Assembly: GCA_022575985.1 (NCBI GenBank)
Contig: JAKSXM010000137.1
Location: 15,704,001-15,768,000 of the forward strand
DNA length: 64,000 nucleotides
Source: Anagrus nilaparvatae
Lineage: Eukaryota; Arthropoda; Insecta; Hymenoptera; Mymaridae
Direction of reading: 5' to 3'
Within the stretch, counting starts at the first letter, position 1. The number at the start of each line of letters is the position of its first letter. This document shows positions 10,568-21,414 of this stretch, piece after piece. The notes beneath the pieces were generated by a model that did no database searches, was not told the DNA's origin, and was given only the letters and a program-made list of their open reading frames with translations. The position numbers and the translations under genes are program-made.

Positions 10568-13500
10568 CTGGAAATGAATAAAAAAAAAAATGAAAAACTA
10601 AATAAAAATAAACGAAAAAAATGTTTATAAAATAAAATGTTAGTATAAAAAAGAGTAAAATAAAAATGATATATAAAATTTAGCCTCGTAAAGTTTATAA
10701 CGTCGTTTAACCGCAAAAATAAATAAAATTCAAAAAATTTATATTTAGATGTTTTTATTATTTATTTATACATTACATTCATTTATATATATATTTATAT
10801 ATATATCTTTCATACAATTGTATAATTTCATTATAACATTTTAGATTTTATATTTTTTGTTCTTCTGCATTTTAGCATAATTTCTCTTATTATAATATAA
10901 CAAGTAATTATGATTATTAATATTATGATTTATTTATTTTTTTTTGTGATTAATGCAAGAAAAATAAAATAATTGACTGATATATATCCTATATTTGATT
11001 AAATGTGGTGGCCATTACTATAGAAAATAAAGAAAATTTGTACAGAAAATTTACTTTTATATATGTTTCATTTACGGCAGTGTTTAATTATTTTAAAAAA
11101 CGATATGATTGGTCATCAATTTATATATAAAAAGTAATAAAAAACATTTGATTCTGTTGTAAAAAGCTTGGTTATTTTAATTAATTTATATCCTATTTAC
11201 TTATCATTTAAGAAGATTGAATGACAATATTATTGAAGGAAAATTTTTTCTCTACTTTTTATTTATAACACTTTTTTTTGACTCTATTATATTTAATATA
11301 AACATGTAATTTTTTAGGTAAAACATTTAATAACATTTATATTTTTATTTTAACGATTTTTAGTTTATTTATCTCTTTAAGTTTATATATTTTTTTATTA
11401 TTTACAATTTTTACTATTTTTTTTATATCGACAAGCATTTTTTTTTAAAGAACGATTTATTCATTTAAAATTCTACATGATATTTTATATATTTATTAAA
11501 ATTGATAATTAATAATAAGAAACAAAACAGTCGAGAGCTGAAATTTTCTTTTATATAAAAGTACAAATAATCTTTATTGTCTTTATTACATATTTATACA
11601 AAAATTATTAAAAAAAAGGCCATATTTGTAAAAAGAAAATTTTTTTTTTTAAATTTTTAATCATTTATTTAACTTGATAAATCACAAAAAAATTTATAAG
11701 GTTTACTTAAAATTTATTTTACATTAATATAGGAATGTCTTATTGGTTACAATTTTATTATTGGTACGGAAAATTTATATTCTATTATATAATTTTTAAA
11801 TAAAACACCTTTTACAATAAATTAAGTTATTGCATGTACTTACGTGTATTTTAATTACAGTTAATGTTTATTTAATTGGATGTTTTGTGGTTAATTTAGG
11901 TGGTTTGAGATTTGATTTTTTTTTTTAGGATTGTTTAAACTCAAGTTTTACAAAATATTGGAATCCTGAAAATTTGTTTGTAAAATTTTGCTAGAAGCCT
12001 GAAAAATTCTATTTGAAAGTTGTTAAATATTAGGTTAATGTTTTAACAATTTTTGAATCCTAAATTATTTTAACCAATTTTAACAACTTTGAAAATTAAT
12101 TTTTTAGGTTTTGGGCAAAACCCTATCACAAATTTTCAGAAAATTTTTCATTCAATTGCTGAATTTTCAGTTTTTAAAAAATTTTGGCAGTAAACCAATA
12201 TTTTTTAGAATATTTAGTGATTAAAGTAACTTTTTTGCTAATATATTTGACTCCAATTTAATTTTAAAATTGTGCAAAAGATGTAGCATTCTCTTATTAG
12301 ACTCCAAATCTTTAAAAAACCAATTTAAATTGTTTTTTAAAAATTTAAGAATTTCCTTTACCCTAAAAAAAAAAACTAAACTTTAAACAACCAAACTGAC
12401 ACACAAATACCCAATTATTTAAAATAGTCAATTACTAAAATCTCATATAGAAACTGCATTTTAATATTAAAAAAAAAAAAAATTCTTAATGGAATGTTAA
12501 AATACTTATCGAGTACATCAATAAACTAAACTTAAAAAATAATTGTATAATAATTTATTTATAATACAATTAACTGCTGCATTAAAATAAAATAAATACG
12601 TATAATTTTGGACGAAATTAGTTGATATACTTGAATAAACTTAAATTTAAAAATACTATTAACAAATAATTTTTTTATTAAGATTGTCATTCATTTTATT
12701 TTTTTTCTATGCTTGTATTATATCATTAAATTAAAAACTATTTTAACAGAAAAAGACTGTTTTAACTAAAAAACCATCATTGAGATTTTTGTCTATTTTT
12801 GCTTTTTCTTCATTTTTACTTAGTACTACAATAATTTTATTTTTTTGTTTTTTTTTTTTGTTTTTTTGTTAATTTTTTTTTTTTATAAATTTATAATATA
12901 TTTAAGATTTTTAATATTTAAGAGTTAAAACTGTTTTTTAAGCTATTTATATTTTTTAACTATTTTTTAATTTTTTTTTTGCAATATTTTTTTTAAGCTA
13001 TGTACAAAATTAAAAAATACCAAAAAAATGTAATAACGTCATTTATGAAGAAAAAAAAAGTTTGAAATTGTTATTTAAAAGATTGACGTTATTTCATTTT
13101 TTTTTTTTAAATTAATTATTACACAAAAGGCATTAAATATTTTCGAAAGATTTTTATTAACAATTTTTATTCGAAAAATTCAGCCTTTTTTCTATAAAGT
13201 AAATAATTTTAAAATTCAATATTAGAGCTTTCGTTAAAATTTTTAAGTCATAGAAAGCTTTATTTTTTTTTACATAAAAACGGCGCACGACAAGAAAATT
13301 ATTAGTCTTTATTTATATAATATAAAAAAGGATCTACAATTTTAGGCAAGTTTTTATAAAATGGCATATTATAATAAAATTAGATCCTTTTTTTTTATAA
13401 AATATTAGTATACAGTGGCCACTTTTCTTTATTACAATATAAGTCTATGATAAAAGATAAAAAAAATGCGTTCATCTTTTCCCCTTTTTTTAAATATTTT

Positions 13501-13606
13501 TTTAAATATTAATTAATTTAATTTTAAAAAAAAGGGGGGGATTTATGTTTTGGGGTAATGGGTTTCGATAAAAAATTTATTTATACAATAAAAGAATAAT
13601 AAACTG
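10568..13606 (-). other. Fas3: Fas3 intron and 3' flank of tail A
   Basis: Extremely AT-rich with long A and T runs and (TA)n near 10787-10806. A hairpin with arms around AAAAAGGATCTA / TTAGATCCTTTTT spans about 13320-13402. No gene seen. Confidence 0.5.
13576..13581 (-). terminator. Fas3: Candidate poly(A) signal of Fas3 tail A
   Basis: AATAAA on the minus strand about 25 nt after the stop codon of the 13607-13839 exon, consistent with an alternative 3' end of Fas3. Confidence 0.4.
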
Positions 13607-13839
13607 TTAAACAGGAGTATCAATTTTTTTAATATCTAAATCTTTTTTATCTTGATGTGTTTTTCCATTAATATATTCGTTACTTGTATGTATTGGATTT
13701 TCTTGGCCACCATGATAACCTATTTTTTCATCAATAATATGTTGTGATGTTTTATCATCATCATCATCACCGGGAGTTATATGTGCTTCGCTATTTCCTC
13801 CAATACCACCAGCTCCTTCTTCTTCATTTCTGCGTCTTG
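13607..13839 (-). CDS. Fas3: Fasciclin-3, alternative terminal exon (tail A)
   Basis: Acceptor TTGTGTTACAG, then 233 nt in phase 1 ending TAA (13607-13609). Joined to the transmembrane exon it gives RWCFAARRRNEEEGAGG. The 76-residue tail has a glycine-rich part, an acidic DDDDD cluster near residue 25, a YING motif that fits the YxN Grb2-type SH2 ligand pattern, and a C-terminal TPV matching class I PDZ ligands (S/T-x-V). Because it carries its own stop it is mutually exclusive with tail B. Insect Fas3 genes are known to make isoforms differing in their C-terminus. The motif functions are inference. Confidence 0.88.
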
Positions 13840-15729
13840 CTGTAACACAAGCAACCCCGCAAAATATTTTAACTACACTTTTTTTTTGTTTTTTTTTCAT
13901 TTTTTATACTTTTTTTTAAAAAAAGGCAAATGTCTAACTAAAGAATATAAGCATAAACATAGATAATAGAAGCGTTTATAAAGTTTTCTAAAATTACATA
14001 ACTAAATTACATACAGAAAGATTTAGACTAAATATATCGTTATCTAGTATTTACATTTTGTTTATAATAATATTGACGAGACTGTTATGATCAAATTTAC
14101 ATAATATTCATGCAAGAATAAAGGAAAAAAAAAGCTTAGAAAAATTAAAAAAAGATGCAATATTTATAATTAATTAATATTTTTAATTAATAATCTAAGT
14201 GTGTTTTGTATTACATAATAAAGTTAAGTATATTAGACTGCTGTTTATTAAGTAATTTTTAACAATTAACATAAACTACCATTCACTGACAACTATGGAA
14301 TTAAGTAGATGCAGAAAGTCTAAAACGTTGGGATTTAGCCCTCCTCCTCCAAACCTAAGGTCTGAATCCACCACTGGGTCAAGTGCATTTATGTTTTTAA
14401 TTTATGGCAATTAGAACAAAAAACTTATAACGAGTTTGTGTAAACGCAACCAAAATGCATGGAACATGTTTAGTTTCAGCTGAGGGCTAGGTATAATGCA
14501 TAAATGCTACCAAACATTACAATACAATTTAATATTTTTATAATTTTTAATTATCACCTTTACTAGATGTTAAGATTCTAAACCCAATCTATTCTGATTC
14601 CCTAAACCCGTACTATTTTAATCAAGGCTTTAAATCGAAAATATTCTAAGTCCCTAAATGCGGATTATTCGAAGTTCCATTTTAACCCACACGCTCTTTA
14701 AATTGGATATATTTGACCCCCCATTCCCTTCTATTGGGCACATTTGACCCCTCCCCACCTTAATTTTCAGATTTTCAGGGTACCCCATCCCTATTAACAT
14801 GTTCTATGTTAAAAATTCTAAATTTAATCTAATGCTTGTGCCTCAAAAAATTATGCTGAAAATGGCTAACAAGTTTTTGTGCGCAAAAGAAAAATTTTCT
14901 TATTAATTTTTTGTAGTTATTTTCATTTTGGTTCAATTTTTTAATAAATCTTTTTTCTACTTAAACTTTTTTCAGATCAAATCTACAAAATAAACAACAG
15001 TTTAATATAATTTTCGAAAATATGATACATAGAATATTTTTTTTTAAAAGCATGATTTATTAATCATCCACACTTGCCTTTTTCCAACTATACAAAGGGC
15101 GAGAGAAAGAGAGTAGTGGTTGCTTGTTATTTATTTATTTTTTTTTTACATAATTTTTTTTATAATATGTACATCAAAAATATGTTTTTTTTAATCTTTA
15201 TCATGACTTAACATTTCTTATACTTAAATATGTTCACAAAAAAAACCGATGAAAAGTGGTCAAAGTATATAATATGTATAGAAAACAACACATGCAAAAA
15301 CATCGCAAGCTCAAAAAAAAAATCATGCATCACGATTTTTTTTTTCTAGAAAATTCTAATATATACCGTTTTTTTTATTACTTAAAATTAAAATAAATGG
15401 TTCTTGCATTATTTATTTTTTTGTTGACTAAGAGATTTACATGTTTTTTTTGTCGTCGTTGTGTGTGTTGTATAATTTAAATACAAAAATAGAAAAATTT
15501 ACTAAAATATAATTAATAAAACATTCAAAAAAATATAATAATCAATGCCAAAATAAAAATCAACTAATATTTCTTTACTTTTTACTGCTAAATACGAACA
15601 GTTAGAATTAATTTAAAAAAAAAATTCAAAAAAAATTGAATTCCAACATCTAGTAATAAAAACATTTAAAGAAATAAATTTTTTTAATAAATTTTTTACT
15701 CATTCAGTCACGATACAATTGAAACTTAC
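13840..15729 (-). other. Fas3: Fas3 intron upstream of tail A
   Basis: Mostly AT-rich. Around 14330-14380 is a segment ending CTGAATCCACCACTG, the same terminus (reverse complement) as the hAT-type MITE at 20008. Its other end was not found, so it is probably a broken copy. The 14580-14780 part has imprecise internal repetition (CCCTAAA, TTTGACCCC). Confidence 0.45.
14335..14380 (-). mobile_element. Orphan end of a hAT-type MITE
   Basis: Read on the minus strand it starts CAGTGGTGGATTCAGA, identical over 16 bases to the left end of the element at 20008-20175. Only one terminus is recognisable. Confidence 0.45.
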
Positions 15730-15818
15730 CCCTTGGCTAATAAAGAACGCCTAGAGCATTGTTTCGCATGGTTAATGAAGATGTTTCTCTGGTAACTTTA
15801 CTTGCCTTGGCTTGCATG
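15730..15818 (-). CDS. Fas3: Candidate third alternative Fas3 terminal exon
   Basis: A less AT-rich island in an AT-rich intron, bracketed by an acceptor (..GGTAGAACAG) and a strong donor (GTAAGTTTC). Entered in phase 1 from the transmembrane exon it reads ACKPRQVKLPEKHLH and stops at 15772-15774, giving a very short tail. A second frame in the same exon is open longer (MQAKASKVTRETSSLTMRNN, then ALGVLY and stop), but the acceptor needed for it is poor. It may be a real short tail, a poison exon or a non-coding exon. Confidence 0.4.
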
Positions 15819-16240
15819 CTGTTCTACCAGATAGCAGCACAACACACAAACATATTCATTTTTAGAGTATCGTTTTTTTAATTATATATCATTTTTTTTA
15901 AAAATATTATTAGATTAAAGTTAGATTAATTATTATTAGAGATTAACTACAAATGAAATTTAAAAAAAAAATGTGTTATTTTTATTTATCTACACCAGAA
16001 TAAATAGCAACCGTAAACCAAAGAATTTTTTATTGTTATTTATATTGAAAAAAAAATTAAGATGAATTTAAGCTTGAATTATGGATTATTTTGTTTTTTT
16101 TTTTACTACAATTTAATTAAAAGATGTCAATTTAAAAAGATATTTGATTAATAAACAAATTAAAAAATAAAGCATTTTGATAAAAGATATTTTAATGATT
16201 AAAAATGATTTTTTAGTAACTCAAAAAATGAAAACCTCAC

Positions 16241-16354
16241 CTGCGAAACACCATCTTCCAGTTGCACGAGCGAATACAGCAATGAATACTGCTAATAATA
16301 ATAGCATAACACCAATGACAATTCCTATTATTGATCCAGCATCTAATTCAACAC
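16241..16354 (-). CDS. Fas3: Fasciclin-3, transmembrane exon
   Basis: Acceptor TTTTCTTTTAG, donor GTGAGG, phase 1 on both sides, 114 nt. It encodes VELDAG, a single hydrophobic span (SIIGIVIGVMLLLLAVFIAV) and the juxtamembrane FARATGRWCF. That last motif is shared with Drosophila Fas3 and was decisive for naming the gene. The Cys next to the membrane is a plausible acylation site (inference). All cytoplasmic tails begin from the phase-1 donor at the end of this exon. Confidence 0.95.
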
Positions 16355-16515
16355 CTAAAAGAAAATTAAATAATTTAGAAAAAATATTTTTTTCATTAAT
16401 TACAATCAAAACAAACTAAAAATAAAAAGATTCAAATTAAAATTTATGTTAATAAACCAATAGAAAAAAGAAAACCTAAAGTGAAAAAAAGTGTAATTTT
16501 TTATTGTGCAATTAC

Positions 16516-16575
16516 CTAGATCATGCATTTGCTGGGTGATCTTACCGTAGATTAGATCGAGTTGATTTGGAGAGC
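16516..16575 (-). CDS. Fas3: Fasciclin-3, stalk microexon with two in-frame donors (30 or 60 nt)
   Basis: Acceptor ..TTTAATCACACAG. Donor 1 after 16546 (GTAAGATC) gives 30 nt; donor 2 after 16516 (GTAATTGC) gives 60 nt. Both lengths are multiples of 3 and keep phase 1 between 17366-17507 and 16241-16354. The exon can also be skipped, since those neighbours match in phase. The short form adds SPNQLDLIYG; the long form also adds KITQQMHDLG. It lies between the last Ig domain and the membrane span, so it would change the length of the extracellular stalk. Confidence 0.75.
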
Positions 16576-17365
16576 CTGTGTGATTAAAGCAGTGATAATT
16601 GAAAGCACATTATTTAAAATTATGTTAGATAAATATTAGTAACATTTATAATGATATGAAAAATTCCCAATGTTAGTTGAGGAATTCCATGCTGACTGAG
16701 CTCAAGTTGGATTGAAGGGTTAAGAAAATGGATTCGAAATATTTTATAAATATAGAAAAAAAGCTTTTTAAGTTAACGATTTTTCAGCTTCCCAAATTTC
16801 CCAATCAGGGCTCAGTTTGCATAGAATACCTTAGTAATGAAATAGAAATTTATTTACATGATTGTTTAGAATGAAAAGTAATATTTATTTCAAAAGTTTT
16901 TTTCTTTTAATTTTTACCCAGAAACCTTGTATTAATCTCATTTAAAAAATATAAAAAAGAATAAGTTTTTATTGATCAAAAATTTATGAATACCATCGTG
17001 ATTTTTTAAGGTTTACTTTTAATCTTAAAAATATATGAGTCAAAACAGCAATTTTTTGAAGCATTAAGATCCTAAAAACTTTTTAATTTTGTCATTTAAT
17101 ACCATGACTGATCCAGAGGTGCATGAAACTTTCAATTGCTCAATATGTTTGATAATTCAGTTTAAAATTTATTCTAATATTGGCAATAAAAATTTAAAAT
17201 GATGGTATTCATAAAATATTGAAACAATATTATTTATAAAAAATTTATTTTTCGCTCCAAAACCTTAGCAGGTAATTAATTAACTTAATCTTAAAGACTA
17301 TTTATTTACAAATTTTTGATGTTAATTATTTTTGTATTAACATTTAATTAATATGGGATAATTAC
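16576..17365 (-). other. Fas3: Fas3 intron
   Basis: Donor GTAATTATCC at 17365. AT-rich; no other exon or repeat seen. Confidence 0.6.
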
Positions 17366-17507
17366 CAGCTGGTTCACTTGATGTAGATAAAACAATTCTA
17401 TAAGTTTCTGGTCCTTCAACATTTTCAGCTCTTAATTCATAAGTTTTTTCAGTATCAGATTTTTGCATACTATCAATTGTTAAAACTACGTTCCATAATC
17501 CTTTACC
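17366..17507 (-). CDS. Fas3: Fasciclin-3, second half of Ig domain 3
   Basis: 142 nt, phase 0 in and phase 1 out. It reads GKGLWNVVLTIDSMQKSDTE, then KTYELRAENVEGPETYRIVL and STSSEPA. The expected F-strand Cys is replaced (YELRAEN), as in Drosophila Fas3 where this domain also lacks the usual disulfide. Its 3' end joins either the stalk microexon or the transmembrane exon directly. Confidence 0.92.
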
Positions 17508-17573
17508 CTAAAAAAAAAAATGTTTTTTATGAATAACAGATAATAAAAATGATTTAGAAAACAATAAACTTAC

Positions 17574-17758
17574 AGCACTCAAAGGTGTAAGAGCTTGTAA
17601 CCGACCACTTTGATCTGAATTGCCTTCATGAATTGGTTCACCATCAACAATCCAAACAAAGTTTGGTCTGGGGTTAGCATTTACAGTAACGTTTACTCTT
17701 CCTGTACGACCAACTACGTATCCGAAACGTTCGATACTATCTTGAGGTAATGGCTTAT
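17574..17758 (-). CDS. Fas3: Fasciclin-3, first half of Ig domain 3
   Basis: 185 nt, phase 1 in and phase 0 out; acceptor TTTTTTTATAG, donor GTAAGTTT. Begins KPLPQDSIERFGYVVGRTGR, then VNVTVNANPRPNFVWIVDGE. The Trp of the Ig core is present (FVWIVDG), while the B-strand Cys is absent (VNVTVNA). An N-glycosylation sequon NVT is present. Confidence 0.92.
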
Positions 17759-17975
17759 CTATAAAAAAATTAAATATTAATTTAAGTTAAGAGTACTTTT
17801 TTGCCGCACAAATAAAGAAAACAAGTATCTGACTTTTGTAATTACAATCTTTCTAAAATGCTTTACTAGACTTTTTTAAGAAAAGAATTTTGAGCAAGTG
17901 CTAGATACGTGTTTTTTTTATTCTTACAGCAGTATTTTAAAATTTGTTATTTCTAAAAAAAGTATTTATTATTAC

Positions 17976-18326
17976 AGTAAACTTCAATTTCTTGAGATGT
18001 TTCTAAAGGTCTATCTAAAGAAATGTGATTAGCCACACAACGTATTCTTTTTCCATTATCTTCAGGATTGATTTTATGTGAATAATTTTTTTCAGCCCTG
18101 TTAAATTCATCGTGATGGCCATATTCGAATCTATGATTCATAGATTTTGGATTGTTAGAGAAAAGCTGGTCTATAGTCAATAGATCATCATCTAAATATA
18201 ACGCTACGTCAGCAGCTGGTTTCCCTCCTGCAACAACGCAACTAGTTTTTAAAATTTCATCTTTCTTGTAGATACGATAACCAGTTGATCCTTCGCTTAA
18301 TTCTAGTCGAGGTTCCATTGGTGGAC
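17976..18326 (-). CDS. Fas3: Fasciclin-3, Ig domain 2
   Basis: 351 nt, phase 1 on both sides; acceptor CTTTTTTTCTAG, donor GTAATAATA. It encodes PPMEPRLELSEGSTGYRIYK and continues to ETSQEIEVY. It has a normal Cys pair (KTSCVVAGG and IRCVANH), DVALYLDDDLL in place of the core W strand, and a sequon NYS. Phase-1 boundaries are typical of single Ig-domain exons. The reading frame runs on past the donor for a few codons, so the exon end is set by the GT and by phase match to 17758. Confidence 0.93.
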
Positions 18327-18398
18327 CTAGAAAAAAAGCAGAAAATTGATTTTTATTCAAATAAATAGAGAAAATATTGAATAATTTTGGTAACTTAC

Positions 18399-18731
18399 TT
18401 GCAACAATTAATCTAACTGTCATAGAACTTTCTTTTGTGCCATGTTTAGGAGTTACTGAACATGTTATATTACCATCATGTTTTTCTTCCACTTGAAATA
18501 TTTGAAGACCGCAATCACCATTTTCTAAAGTTGTTCCAGCGTAGCTAATTCCATCAACAATTCCACTATTTTCTCTTAAATGATAACTTTCTTCTTTTGG
18601 TATCGTAAAACGACATGCTTGCAATGGTATACCAGCAGTTCTACACATTATCGTTACATTTTGTCCTAATTTTACAGGAATTGTTCCTTCTGGCTCAATA
18701 TTAACATTGATCTTATTGCTACCAAAACTAG
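18399..18731 (-). CDS. Fas3: Fasciclin-3, Ig domain 1
   Basis: 333 nt, phase 1 on both sides; acceptor TTTTTCTTTGCAG, donor GTAAGTTA. It encodes SFGSNKINVNIEPEGTIPVK then LGQNVTIMCRTAGIPLQACR and ends MTVRLIVA. The Ig Cys pair is IMC/ITC, and two extra cysteines (LQAC, GDC) also occur in insect Fas3 domain 1. Sequons: NVT and NIT. There is no signal peptide here; it must come from an upstream exon ending in phase 1, which I could not identify in the remaining window. Confidence 0.93.
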
Positions 18732-20007
18732 CTGCAAAGAAAAATTAAAAATGAATTAGTAATTAAAATATTTCTAAGATATACTACAGATTTTTTAAAA
18801 AACAGTAGCAAAATAAAATAAGTTTATGTGTATTTAAATTTTTTACTTGTGTATAATAATAAAGACATTTTAATATAATAAATTTAATATTAGAGTCTAG
18901 GTAACATAATATGTGTTAAATTGTAGAAAGTTAAAGATTTACGAGACAAAAAGTAAAACTTGATTAAAAACTTTGGTATAAATATATGGGCATATCTCAC
19001 CAAGTGGTTATATTGCATATATGAGGGTTTTAATGAAAATCCAGGTTTCTGTTTAAAAAAAAAATTATTGAAATTTATTTAAATATATTTCTTCTCAAGC
19101 CTCAAGAAATTTTTTTGCCTAATTTCTTTAATTATTATGAAATAACAGCCTTGGAATGATTCGAAACCCTAATATTTTGTTGGTAACCTTGTTAAGTTTT
19201 TTAAATTCTTAACATTACAGAGGGAATGCCGTAAAACTATTTGCCTTTTTATAAATAGATTTTGATAAATTAATAATATATTTAATTTCTTCACATAATT
19301 AAAACAGTGTGCTCCTTTTCTAAAAAAAATTCTGCCAGCTGAAATATTGGTAACCACATTTTCAAATAAATCCGACCAAAGAAAGTTTCTTAAGCCACAA
19401 ATGAATGCCGTGAACAATTTTTACTTCTAACTATTCTCAAAATTCTGTACAATGTTTCACAATTTGAAAGTGATTTGAGAAAAACTGGTGCCTCCAATAA
19501 TTTAGTAGATATCGACATCAAAAGGCTTTGTTGTCGATGCGTAATTTTGGTACTAAAATCACATTTTTTAATGGCACTCGTTCAATTTTTAAAAAATCTT
19601 CGCAAAATCTTTTGTGATTTATGTAAAATGTTATAAGATTTCAGTTAAAAAAAACGGCATAGCTTAATTCAATGCGTTGTATGTATAAACTGCAGTTTTA
19701 TATAAACTAATCGTACAATTTCGAAGCGTTGTTTACCAATAACCTAAAAATTACAAACGTGTAAGAATTACGTATATTTCATTCTTATAGTTCAAAAAAG
19801 ATGTTTTTGATTTGAATTTAGTGCTTTAAAAAAATAAATAAAATTTTGTAGTTGTAGGTCATACTTAGTGGATCATTAAAATCTATATTTCAAGAAATAT
19901 ACATTTTGAAAAAAATCAAAAACTCTAAAAAAATGTTTCAAAAATCATAGAAGGCACAACTAAATGATTTAATAAATTATAATAAGATAATGCGATCATA
20001 TTTTAAC

Positions 20008-20175
20008 CAGTGGTGGATTCAGAAAATTGCCTAAAGGGTGGGGCGCTGAAGCAAAATTTTGTATGTTTTCTTATGAAATTTGTATAAAAAAACAAAATTA
20101 TGAATAAAAAACATGCATTTTTTGGAGCTCAGGGGAGAAAATCACCCTTACCACCCCCCTTTTGATCCACCCATG
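20008..20175. mobile_element. 168-bp hAT-type MITE nested in the 1.8 kb element
   Basis: Left end CAGTGGTGGATTCAGA; right end, reverse complemented, CATGGGTGGATCAAAAG. Flanks ATTTTAAC (20000-20007) and ATTTTAGC (20176-20183) match at 7 of 8 bases, consistent with an 8-bp hAT duplication. Confidence 0.65.
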
Positions 20176-20444
20176 ATTTTAGCAGTAGTCAAATAAAAAT
20201 TAGGTATAACGATAAAGAATTTTCAAAACAATTATTTAGTAATAGGAAGTTTAAAGACAAATAATTTGAATGCTTTGAGTGATTTTTTGAAACAATCAGG
20301 AACTTTTCTTAAATATTAAAATTTTATAAAACTGCAAAAATAAAAATTTTTTTAAAATAATTTTTTAATAACTAATATGTTAACTATATTTTAGACTTTA
20401 TGTGAGCAATGAGTTAAAGATTCAGGGAGCTTAGCCTAGCTATA

Positions 20445-20470
20445 CCTATAGCGCAGTCGGTAGAACATTT
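20445..20470 (+). other. tRNA-like A-box fragment
   Basis: CTATAGCGCAGTCGGTAGAA resembles the D-arm/A box of a tRNA (TRGCNNAGTNGG-type). No anticodon or T arm follows, so this is a tRNA fragment or a SINE head, not a working tRNA gene. Confidence 0.35.
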
Positions 20471-21120
20471 AATTTTTTGTTTATAAAAAAATTAAAAATT
20501 TATCTTCTTATTATTGGTTTTTGGACAGAAATAAAATTTATTGTTATATACCTCTATATTTTCCATATTTTTGAGAACTAATTTCATCATTTAGTAATTA
20601 TAACCTTAAATATATGTTTTAATTTAAGAAGTACATTTATCAAACGCCGTAGCTTAAAATTAAGTTACGCAAAGAAAATCTTAATTCTTATTGTTTTATT
20701 AAACTTCTGTCCAAATGTCATTATTGTGCTCTCAAAAATAAAATTTATTTTATAAAATTAGAAATATAACCACTTGGTGAGATATGCCCATATATATTAT
20801 GCTTTATATGTTTTTTGATATTTATATAATAGAGAAAAAGTACAGTAAATCTTATATTATTTTGTTATTTTTTATATTACTATTTCTTATCATCATGTCA
20901 AGTCAAGAAAATCTGGTATAGAGAAAAATTTAGTATATAAATTTTAACTTATGTATTTATTATTTAGTATGGCAAATATTTAATCTTATATTCTTTGTTC
21001 TGTTATTTAAAAATTTTAAATATTTGTTATGAAAGTATTAATGTATAAGTTAGATTTTTTTAACATTTCTAGTAAATTATTATTTTCAATTGAGAGTCGT
21101 ATACTTTTTTTTTTACATAT

Positions 21121-21411
21121 TTGTTTCAATTAAGGATATTTTTCTTAACAAAGGATAACGGCGATTTGCTCTTAATTTTCCGGCCCTCGGGTGGATCAGA
21201 GTTTGGACGAAAGATTGCTGCCTCTTCATTCTGTTCGAAACACGAAGTTCCGAATAGAGAATATCAAGAGTGTTATATCCCACTTTATTGGAGCATACCC
21301 AATTTCGAGAGTCCTTCAAGTGCCCTGAATCTTCATTTAACTACACTGCATCTCATGGAACCAAGCCGAGAAAAACCGTTTACTGCTGGTGATCCCTACT
21401 TGTCCCTTTAA
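21121..21411 (+). other. Less AT-rich segment of unknown coding origin beside an RT scrap
   Basis: Open on both strands over about 200-290 nt with balanced base composition unlike its surroundings. Plus frame: LLIFRPSGGSEFGRKIAASS..; minus frame: DSRNWVCSNKVGYNTLDILY... Neither is recognised. Likely part of the same insertion as the adjacent reverse transcriptase fragment. Confidence 0.3.
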
Positions 21412-21414
21412 ATC

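Larger units (their letters stand above)
18987..20790. mobile_element. 1.8 kb TA-flanked DNA transposon with 28-bp TIRs, non-coding
   Basis: Both ends read inward TGGGCATATCTCACCAAGTG, then GTTATATT, with no mismatch over 28 bases, and both are flanked by TA (18985-18986 and 20791-20792). This fits a Tc1/mariner-like mechanism. No intact transposase; the interior is AT-rich and contains a nested MITE and a tRNA-like A box. Confidence 0.7.

Noticed and set aside
13781..13966. Plus-strand ORF opposite tail A
   Set aside because: Antisense shadow of the Fas3 tail exon, ending in translated T runs.
16177..16419. Plus-strand ORF opposite the transmembrane exon
   Set aside because: Antisense shadow; the minus strand has splice sites and the Fas3 motif.
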